Source: Candidatus Falkowiibacteriota bacterium (GTDB taxonomy: Bacteria > Patescibacteriota > Patescibacteriia > Patescibacteriales > Patescibacteriaceae). Taken from it: a DNA stretch of 55,607 nt. The position numbers and the translations under genes were made by a program. The stretch is from the NCBI GenBank assembly GCA_903897785.1, contig CAIUCZ010000017.1, positions 1 to 55,607 on the forward strand. Direction: 5' to 3'. Every line of letters starts with the position of its first letter. Positions within the stretch are counted from its first letter, which is position 1. A model generated the notes under the pieces. That model made no database searches and was not told the DNA's origin. It saw only the letters and a list, made by a program, of their open reading frames with translations. Of this stretch, positions 7,860-17,200 are shown in pieces.

Positions 7860-10457
7860 TTAAATATTGTCATTGATGTCCGACCCGTCAGGATTAACCG
7901 TTCGATAGATCTCCTGCATTTTCTCCGCCGAATCGGCGGCAAGATCCCTATTGCCCAGCATTTTCACAAAATTCTTGTGTTTTTCATGCCCATTCTTGCC
8001 GCGCTTGTTTATATTTTTTGTATTAACAAACTGTTGTTCAAACGCGTCTTTGTAAACAAGGTCACTGTCGCGGCTGTCAAGACTCTCTTCGGCCATATTA
8101 ACGCGTTCGGTTGCCGTGCTATTCTTCCAGCCGGCGGTCACTAAATTATATTTTTGTTCATCATCTTTTACTCCTCTGACCGCCGTGGATAAGTCGCCGG
8201 TTACCCTGATGCCCGCGCCCAAAATTTTATTTAACCGGCCTTTATTATTAATCGCTCCGTCTTCAGTGCCATTTAAACTGGCGTCATGCGTCTGATTAAA
8301 TATTTCAGACGCCTTGTCCAAACCAACCTTGGCGGCTTTCTGATGCTTACTGTCCTTGTTGGCCACCCGACCACCTTCTTTAATGAATTCTTTATAAGTC
8401 ATGCTATCGGCCAGAGCTTGCCAGACATGAGCATTCTTATAAGCATCATCATTCAGAATATCAAACTTGCCTTCGGCTTTGTCTTTGGCAAAATCTCGCT
8501 TAGCCTTGGTATAATCTTTCGTGGGATCATCCGTGCCATCGCCTTTGCCCAAATCATAATAAAGATGGGCGCTCTTTTTGATGGCGTTATCTTTAAATTC
8601 TTTTTCCAGTGCCGTGCCTTTGACAGTCGCCTTGCCTTTGTCCATCGCTTCCTTGGTTTTGAAACCGTCTTTGATGGCCAAAGTCATAGCCGCCGCCATC
8701 TTTTCCGTTTGATTAGAAGACGCACTACTCAAAACCGCTAACAATTGATCATTACTCAACCCGGCATCGGTAAACTTCTTTTGTTGGTCTTTGACATCTT
8801 TTTCTTGCGCCGTCTTGGCCATGCCTTTGTATTCGGCCATGCCTCGATTCCACGCAGTCTTCAAGCCGTAAGTAGCCTCACTCATTCGGCCAAACTCTTT
8901 GCCGTTCGGATCCTTGGCAATCGTCTTAGTCTCAATACCGGTCTTTTCATCCTTTTTAGTGTTAATATAACGATCGGACTTTCTGTCGTATTCATATTTA
9001 TCGCCCTTGGCATCGGTGTAAACGCCACTGCCATGAGCGCCATACAAAGCCGCCGCATGTTCCTTCTTTGCCGTTTTTTCTTCTTCGCGTTTAACCAGTT
9101 TCTTCTGCCGTTTTTCTTGCCATCCGGCATGCCACTCATTTAATGCGCCGCCACTAAGTTTGTTAGCCTTATCCCAAGCAAAACCGGCGCCGGCCTCCCC
9201 GACCATTTTGACAGCTGTTTTGGGCGCCGCCGTGGCCATTGTATAACCGCGATTCAGCCAATCCGCCGACCGATCAACTTTTTCTTTACGCGCTTTCTCG
9301 CGGCGATTGCCAAACGCTTTGGCACGTTCGCTGACATATCTGGCGCCGGTCATCGTACTCAAAGTGCCTTGCGCCGTCTTTAAGGCGCTGCCGGCCACTT
9401 TGCCGCCGGCCGCGCCGATTTTTTGCGTCACAATCAACCCGCCCATCAACATACCGATGGAAATGACAAACTTGAACAAAAAAGCCGTACTGGCATCGCT
9501 TGGCGCCGAGCCGTTACCGCCGGAGGTGTTTGCATAAGCGCTGGTCGGGCTGGTGGAAGGCGCCGTATCAATCGCCATTTCCGTGGAAAAACTTGTGGCA
9601 TTCAAGGTAACAAAAGACAACCAAATAAAAAAGGCCAGCACCGGACCGGTAATCACCTCTTTGGTAAACTCTTCCCAGATCATGCTTGACCACTTGCCGG
9701 TTTTGGGGATGACGTTCAACAAATAAGCCAGGGGCGACAAAATAATGTAAATCCAAAGCATGACCACGCGCATTACCAAAATAATCACCATGGCAGTAAC
9801 GACAATCAAAGCCACTACCACATAAACAAAGGCCAGCAAATAACCGACCATTAAGGCCCAACGGTCAATCCCGGCATTGGCGCCGGACCGGTCCAGTACG
9901 ACGCCGTCGATAATCTGCGGCAAGCCCAAAACAGTAGCCAAACTTCCGCCGCCGATGGTTTTGAAGCCGTTGACAAAAGTCAGCATCACCACTTGCGAAA
10001 CGTCGATAATCAAGCCGCAAATCAAGCGGGAAAAATTAATAAAAATCGCCATCAAAATAAACTTTTTCAACAACCGCGTGGCGGAAAAATCATCCAGTTT
10101 TAAAATCGTGCCGATGGCGATAACCAAAAGAATTAGAACAAAAAACATGTTGCAAATGTCGCGGACAATCACCCAGCCGTTGGCCACGGCCGTGGAATTG
10201 GCAAAATTGTTGTATTGAGCGATCCAAATTAAGGCCATCATCACCATGGTCAACAAATAACCGACAAAATTAATCAAGCCGGCGATAATCGTGTCAACCA
10301 AATTAATGACAATATCCAAGAAACTATTCCCCGGTACTTCCGGGACGGTGGATGTGGCGGCGTGGACATGCCAAGCAAAAAAAACCAGAGCGATCAGCAT
10401 CACTCCCAAGGGCAAATATTGTTTGATTTTTGGGCTAAACCGCTTTTTATTTAGCAT
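7860..10457 (-). CDS. VirB6/TrbL-like polytopic membrane protein with long charged tail
   Basis: The 865-residue product starts at the ATG at 10457 (MLNKKRF); the longer frame overlaps the upstream gene and adds 34 residues without membrane character. The start carries a signal-like helix ending in HVHA. About six further hydrophobic segments follow within residues 45-350, including a long one around the WALMVGYLLAFVYVV stretch. From about residue 360 on, the protein is strongly charged (Lys/Asp/Ala-rich) and soluble for some 500 residues. Polytopic N-terminus plus long hydrophilic C-terminus is the plan of VirB6/TrbL channel proteins, and the neighbours support it. The tail is unusually long and I see no known catalytic domain in it. 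Confidence 0.75.
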   Translation of the reverse strand: MLNKKRFSPKIKQYLPLGVMLIALVFFAWHVHAATSTVPEVPGNSFLDIVINLVDTIIAGLINFVGYLLTMVMMALIWIAQYNNFANSTAVANGWVIVRDICNMFFVLILLVIAIGTILKLDDFSATRLLKKFILMAIFINFSRLICGLIIDVSQVVMLTFVNGFKTIGGGSLATVLGLPQIIDGVVLDRSGANAGIDRWALMVGYLLAFVYVVVALIVVTAMVIILVMRVVMLWIYIILSPLAYLLNVIPKTGKWSSMIWEEFTKEVITGPVLAFFIWLSFVTLNATSFSTEMAIDTAPSTSPTSAYANTSGGNGSAPSDASTAFLFKFVISIGMLMGGLIVTQKIGAAGGKVAGSALKTAQGTLSTMTGARYVSERAKAFGNRREKARKEKVDRSADWLNRGYTMATAAPKTAVKMVGEAGAGFAWDKANKLSGGALNEWHAGWQEKRQKKLVKREEEKTAKKEHAAALYGAHGSGVYTDAKGDKYEYDRKSDRYINTKKDEKTGIETKTIAKDPNGKEFGRMSEATYGLKTAWNRGMAEYKGMAKTAQEKDVKDQQKKFTDAGLSNDQLLAVLSSASSNQTEKMAAAMTLAIKDGFKTKEAMDKGKATVKGTALEKEFKDNAIKKSAHLYYDLGKGDGTDDPTKDYTKAKRDFAKDKAEGKFDILNDDAYKNAHVWQALADSMTYKEFIKEGGRVANKDSKHQKAAKVGLDKASEIFNQTHDASLNGTEDGAINNKGRLNKILGAGIRVTGDLSTAVRGVKDDEQKYNLVTAGWKNSTATERVNMAEESLDSRDSDLVYKDAFEQQFVNTKNINKRGKNGHEKHKNFVKMLGNRDLAADSAEKMQEIYRTVNPDGSDINDNI

Positions 10458-10467
10458 AGGCTGCTTG

Positions 10468-11157
10468 TTATAAAGTTGGGCCGACGGGATTGACAATGTG
10501 GCTGACTGTGTTAAAAATATTAATCCAAAACGCCGAAGTGGTCGGATCGAGCCGCTCAATAAACGCGTAAAGCAAATATATCGAGGCCAACAGCACTAAA
10601 ACGACACAAAAAACAATAATATCAACCAAAGCCAGCAAACTGTTTTCCACCGCCACCAGCCCGGCGCTTGACCGCTCGTCAACACTCGGCCATTCTTTGC
10701 CTAAAGTGCAAAACGCTTTTTCCCCCAGCACCAGATGCAAAAAAACATGCACATTCAAATACAACCAAGCGAACAAAATGGATATCCCGCCCGTGCCCAA
10801 AATCGATTCCCAAGCCCAGCGCGCCAGTTGGCTGCTGCCAAACCCGGACGATTTTAACTTGCCTGCCGTTGCGGTTGCCAGCTTCCGCGCTTGATTTTGC
10901 CGTGCCAGTTGGCGCAAGGTGTTAGCATTAACCGCTTCGCTTTTTCCGGCGCCGGCCGCCACTTTTTCCCCGATATGTTCAATCGATTCCGGTTCGGTCA
11001 AATCCGCTGTTTCAGCCTCGTCTTCATATTCTTCACTGTCTTCGTCTTCGTCATCACCAACCTCTTCCACTACAGTCTGCCGCGCTTGTCGCAACTGATG
11101 CGACCAATCAGCCGCTTGCATTTCCTGATCGTCTTGTTTTTCGGGCATACTGTTCAA
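10468..11157 (-). CDS. Acidic two-helix membrane protein of the secretion train
   Basis: Unrecognised protein of 229 residues (or 226 from the second Met). The N-terminal third is hydrophilic with a strongly acidic patch (about 33-60, Glu/Asp-rich). Two hydrophobic segments follow at about 120-145 and 170-200, separated by a loop with one Cys. It ends ten bases before the VirB6-like start, so the two are very probably co-translated. A small accessory subunit of the membrane complex is the simplest reading. Confidence 0.65.
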   Translation of the reverse strand: MNSMPEKQDDQEMQAADWSHQLRQARQTVVEEVGDDEDEDSEEYEDEAETADLTEPESIEHIGEKVAAGAGKSEAVNANTLRQLARQNQARKLATATAGKLKSSGFGSSQLARWAWESILGTGGISILFAWLYLNVHVFLHLVLGEKAFCTLGKEWPSVDERSSAGLVAVENSLLALVDIIVFCVVLVLLASIYLLYAFIERLDPTTSAFWINIFNTVSHIVNPVGPTL

Positions 11158-11177
11158 CTTAAATTATTATACCACAA

Positions 11178-11266
11178 GATGTAATGCTAATCTACAAATT
11201 GGCATGCAAATCTACAAATTGCTACGAATTTCACCGATATCGCTATTTGTAGATTCGCATTACATC
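11178..11266. repeat. Palindromic repeat with CTACAAAT units
   Basis: The arms 11178-11199 and 11245-11266 are complementary at 21 of 22 positions. Further CTACAAATT and CTACGAATT units lie between them. It abuts the stop codon of the giant gene (11268-11270). Confidence 0.8.
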
Positions 11267-11267
11267 A

Positions 11268-14200
11268 CTATTGTGTAACAACAATCCCCACTTTCGCCTG
11301 TGCTGTCGCCGTAAAACCCCAATTATCCTTAATCGTCACCGTAATATTTTTCACTTGCGTCCCACCACCTTGTGTCAACAAACTGTAATTATAATTTTGA
11401 CGGAAGGTATGCACGGCCGCGCCGCTTTGCGGCCGGTCATACATGCTGTTGTTATAGCTAACAGTTTTGACTTCCTGGCCGCGGCTGTCTTTGTAGCCCC
11501 AATCAATCACAAACCCGGTCAAAGGCAATTGCTCGACATCAACTTTGGAATTAAACGTCAGGGTGACAAAGCCGTTGGTTTGAATAGTAATGGCGCCGGC
11601 TTGCAAACCGTTGAGCGCGATGTTACTGATTTCCGGCAAAACATAACAAAAGTCATTGCCTGTGCGCGCCGCACCGCAATCTCTGGCCGGCACGGTCAGA
11701 TTATAACCGTTGTTGCGCAATTGATAAGTGCTGCCGTTCCACAAATAATCGCCTTGGCTGCGCACGAACAATTGATTAACCGCCGTGGCTGCCGCACTTT
11801 GATTGTCGGCCAGTTGATATTGTTTATCGTGATTATAACAAGCAAAACCGCAAGTAAAATCAGAATTATTAATCGGACTACCGCAAGAATGCTTAACTGC
11901 CGTGCCGGCAAATAATTTATTGCCATCGGCATCGACCGAAAAATTAACATGGCATTCCCCGGCCGGTATGGGGACAATCCCGTTACATATATTATCAGAG
12001 CTTAAACTGACTTGATAAGCCTTGGTTGCGTTATTATTGTCACCGGAAACTTGGGGATGGCTATAATAATACCAATTGTCACCGGCATTTTTTTCTTCGC
12101 CGTAAGTGGAACGCACAACATAGCATTCGTCATATTTTGCCGGATTAAACGTTTTACTCTCCTCGCCAACATTGGAAGCGGCTATATATTCGGTTTCATA
12201 ATGTTGCGGATTATCATTATTCCAACCGGGTTTACCCTGGCATAAATCTCGTTGATTATAAACTTTGCCATAATAACTGACAAACGGTTGAATCTTGTTA
12301 CCGACGGCATCGACACCGAACAAAGCCTCGGTGTTCGGGTCAAAGCTGGCCGGGAAATAAGCGCCATAATAACCGCTGGCCACACCGGAATTGATCGGCA
12401 CGGTTTTGTTGCCGCCGCCGTTAACACCAAAATCAACGGTCAAAGACTTGCCAAACGGAAAATAATCGGCGTTGGTCGGACTCAATCGATTGTGCCAAGA
12501 TTGTGTCTTGTCGACTTTAATAAATTCTTTACAAGCAAACCCCGGCGTGCTGTTAACCGCTTTGCCGCTGGTCAACAAATCGCTCAAACTGGAGGCGGCC
12601 GGCGGCAAGCACTTATCTTCGGCATCGATGCAATAATACAAATCATTGGCAATCGACCAAGCGGCGCCTTCTTCCGTGCCTTCGCTGACAATTTTGCTGA
12701 TCGGATACCACAGCAAACAAACATTGCCATTGGTCGGATCGGTTTGCAGACAATAGCCTTCCAAACCCTTGCGCGGCACGCCGGTGTCATCGGTGTAGCG
12801 GCACGACAAAGAATCGGCCTGGGGATAAAGGCGGCAAGTCGGGGCGATATATTTTTTATTGGCCGGATCATCGGCCGACAGCGAGCAGGTGCCGAGATTG
12901 TTGGCGGTCGCGTCATAATTACAGCGCGCCAACAGCGACGGTTCGATGCGAATGTCATTGAAAAACGCTTGGCCGTTGGTCCACAAATGAACGGTCATTT
13001 TGTCGCCGGTAGCCACAAACCCGCCGGAAACTTTGGTCCACGCGTTAAGCCCGGCCGGCACTCTTTGGCTGTTGACGATCACCAAACCGCTGCCATCCGG
13101 CAAGCTGACGCCGATGTCGGCCAATTGATTTTTGGTCCAAACATTGCCGGAAATAACATAGTTTTGTCCTTTGGTTAAAAGCACAGTTTTATCGGCCGAA
13201 GTACCTTTGGTTGTGCCGCCGGTCACCGCCAGCACCGCTTTGCCCGACGGCAAGAAATAAGCGTTATCAACAATCATGGCCGCTTGAATACTTTGCGGCT
13301 GATTCAAAATATTACCGTCGACCACAGTTGCCGGCACACCGTTGATCGACCACGGATTGGTCGGGTCGGAAAAATCACCGTTCAGATTATTGACCGCCAA
13401 AGATTGCCCCTCTTCGCTCATGTCGGCCAGATTGTATAAGTCAGCATGAAACCGACTGCCATACCAGCCAACCTGGCTGTAGCCGGTCAAGTTGGCGATA
13501 TTGTTCAACTGGATCGGTAAACTACTGTCGACTTTATTGATGTTGTCTTTGGTCGTTTGTTGAAATAAATAAGATTGATCAATCACCAGCGGTTTGTTCT
13601 GGCTGTCGCTGTACGGATTGATAAAATTATTGCACTCGCCGCGGCTGTCCAAACTGTCGCATAAACCCATTTCAAAACAAGTATTTTTTGACGGGTCATT
13701 CTGATCGTTGACCATATACGTTTTACAGGCCAGCCACTGGCTGCAATGGCGATCCGGCCGGACTTTAAGCAAAACATTGGCATCGAGCCGGCCGCTCGCG
13801 GCTGACGGGATTCTGGTCGAATCGGCGGCCGCGGCAATCGTCGCCGCGGACTCGTCGGTCAGGTTGGCGTTGTAAATTAGATTTGCTTTGCTGTCGCCCG
13901 ACTGGGCGCGCTCGTTGAACAAAACTTGGCCGTTATCGAATTTTACCAAACCGTTGGCCGAAACCTTGTCCAGATTTTGCGCCAATTCATAAGCGACAAT
14001 CGCCGGCCGCACCGTGACATTGGCGCCGCCGCTGATGGCGCAAGTGTCGCCGGTGGTAACAAACTCCAGCGAACTGGCGTCATCGGTAATATTTAAATTA
14101 TTAACCTGCGTCAGTTCATTGCTCGGACTGCCGATCTGCCACAACTGGGCCGCCGCGCCGCCAAGCGTGCAATTGTTGATGCCGGCGCCGTTGCCGCGCA

Positions 14201-17200
14201 AAATATACAGCTGGTGGGGCGACAAACTGACGGTCGTCGCTTTGGGCGCGTTAACCGTTGCGCTAAACCGCGACACCGGATCGATATATTCGGTACAGCC
14301 GGCCTGGTTATCCGGACACAAACCAGCCCAGCCGGCGGTCGGCTGGTAAGTCGCGTTGCCGTTGCCATAACCGATGGTTTTGAAGGCCGATACCGGGCAA
14401 TCAATCTCCGCCCCCAAATCCTCGCACACTTGGCCAGCCGCGCAATCGACCGAAGTCAAACAAGGCTGGCCGGGTTTTTGCGGATCTGGCGCGGTCAAGC
14501 TGTAACAATAATTAGCCGCTTTGCGCAGCCACGCGTAATCGTTGCTGTTTTTGCGCAAACGCCATTCGCACAACATTTTTCCCGGATCATGAGCATAAAC
14601 ATCGCCGTTTTGTGAATCAAAAGCCGTACAGCCGACCTGGCCGGCCGTGCAAGTCACTTGGCTGTAATTGTCCGGATCGTTTAACAAATAAGTGTCACGA
14701 TAAAGCGTAGTCGAACCGTAAACATAGGCCGCGCCCAGACGCTGGCAGCCTTTTTGCCCGGCGTCGCACAGCTTGGCGGGATCATAAACAACATTGATCA
14801 TCCGATGCGCCGGCAGGCTCAAGGCGACACTGCCTTGATAGATTGCGCTGTTGTTGGTGTCAATCATTTGCTCACAGCCGACGGCCGAGTCTTGGCACAA
14901 CTGGCTAAAGCTCTTTAAATAAGACGTTTCTTGGTGGCTGTTGGTGTAGGCGCGGCAACCGACCATGTAGCCGGGATGAGTATTGCCAAAAGCGTCTTGA
15001 TCGCAGACGGTTGGCGTTTGCCAAGAGTTTTTCAGCAAATAATACGTGCCGCTGGTTTGCACCAAACGCACTTCGTCCAGCAGAATATTGGTCGCGCCGG
15101 AAAAATACAAGCTGACCGGCGAGTTCTGGTTGCCGATGTTGTAACTCGGCAAAGAAAATTTATATGACTGCCAATCGACGCCGATAGTAACACTGCCGAT
15201 AAAGGCGCCGACATTGTTTTGCGCGTTGGCGGCATCAGCCAAAGTAATTGATGACAAGCTGGCATTATTATTACCCGGCGCGCGCTTGGCAAAGAAAGTC
15301 AAAGTATAAGCCTGATTGCTAACCAAATTGCCCAGCTGGCGTCCGGCCGGGCTGGCGGTGATCAAAGCCGCGGCTCCGCCCGCCTTGACCGAGTCATTGC
15401 TCAAGCCGACGTTGGTCCATTGGCTGATATCCTTGCTGTCAAAATTGTCATTGGCCAAGATTTGAATATTGGCGCCGGCGTTGCCGGTGTAAGCGGTGCA
15501 ACCGACTTCGGCCGCCGAGCACGCCACGCCCTGTCCCGGCACGGCGCGATAAACACAGGCTTGCTGGGTGTCATCCCATTGGCCGTTGTTGCGGCAAACA
15601 ACGCATTGATGGCGGCCGCTGTCCCAATGAGTGTTATTGCCGCCGGTCATTGCCGCCTGGCAAGCTCCGGCCGTGGTAATACCGGCCAAAAGGCTGTTGT
15701 CTGTTTTGCGATAAGGATGGCAATTAGCCGAGCAGGTGATAATGTTATCATAAAGATGATAAAAAATTTCGCCTTTTTGGTTGATAAACTGAATGCAATC
15801 GGGATTATAAAACGGATCGCTCGGGCTCTTGGCGTAAATCAAAGCATTGCAAGCGGCGCTGTCGTCTTGCAAAACCAACGGTTCGACGGTGTTGGCTTTG
15901 GCGTCGCCTTTCAAACGGAAAGCCGTCAGCTGGCCGGCTTGGCCGCCGGTCTGCCAGGCGTAAAAAGATTGGCAGGTGTTGTCGTCAGCCGCCACGCATT
16001 GATTGAGCGCGGCATAATATTCGGTTTGCTCGCCGCCTTGAGCGGGCTTATCCAAGTTGACGAACCGACTGCAACCGGCCACGTTGGCCGAGCAGGCATT
16101 GGCTGTTGACGGGATAAAATTGGCCGTGTCAATCGGATTAAAATAATCGGCTTGAGCGACATAAGAGGCATAACCGACGCAAGTCTGCGGACAATTGTCT
16201 TTGGGTTTGGCTTTGGCCGGAATGACCGAGCCGTCATCGGTTGAAGTGTAATAATCACAATCAACCTCGTCCAAATTGCATTGACGGACAAACTTATTAC
16301 ACACGACCGGCGCGTTTTTCTTTAGAGTGTAATCACTGCCCGGATTGTTATAGCAAGTCCCGGCCAAATATGACGGCAATAATTTTTCCGTAACGACATT
16401 GGCACCGCCATAAGCGACATAACCGGAAGAATAATTGCATGATTCAAATTTAATGTCATCCAAATAAAAATCCGCGTCGGCCGTCAAGCCTTTGATGTAA
16501 AAATAATTGGCGTTGACCGTGTTATCCAGCTCGACGTTGAGCATCTGCCAATCACTGCCGACAGAGGCTTGGACTGTCTGAAAACCGGCCGGCGCGCCGG
16601 CTTTACCAATACCAATCTCTACCGTGCCGGCATTGACTTTGGCCCCGACAAGCAAATTAAACGAATCCCCGGCCGGCATGACAAATCCGGCCGGCAGAAT
16701 AGTCGGTTGGCCGGAAATCGACGAATCATAAGAATAAAGTCCGCCCGCGCCGGTGACGTGCAAGCTTTGCTTGCCGTCCAAAAACTGATCGGTCGCCAGC
16801 ACGGCGGTCGCGCCGGCACTGATCGGCCAATGAGCCAAGGGCGCGTCTTCAAAACTGGAATCGGCCGCCAGATTAGTGCCCAAACAAGCTTTGGCGCGAA
16901 TGAATTGATGACAGCCTTCGTTGCCGGAATCGCAAGCGGCCACTTTTTTATTAAAATACAAAAACGGCGGCACGGTTGCGTTATTGACGGCCCAAGCCAT
17001 CGTGTCGGACGCCGCCAAATAAGCGCCGCCGGTGGCGTATTGGTTACAACCGACGGCGTCGATATTACAACTGCCGTAATTCAAAGTGTCGGCCAAAACG
17101 GAAAATGAACGGCCGGCGCTGTCGGTCAAAGCGGTACAAGTATTATAAAGCGGCTGGCAGTCGCCGGCGTTTTGACCGAACGACCAGCTGCGCGTGTCTT

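Noticed and set aside
11271-13178. Long plus-strand frames opposite the giant gene
   Set aside because: They are antisense shadows of a coding sequence with strong codon bias and show no protein family.
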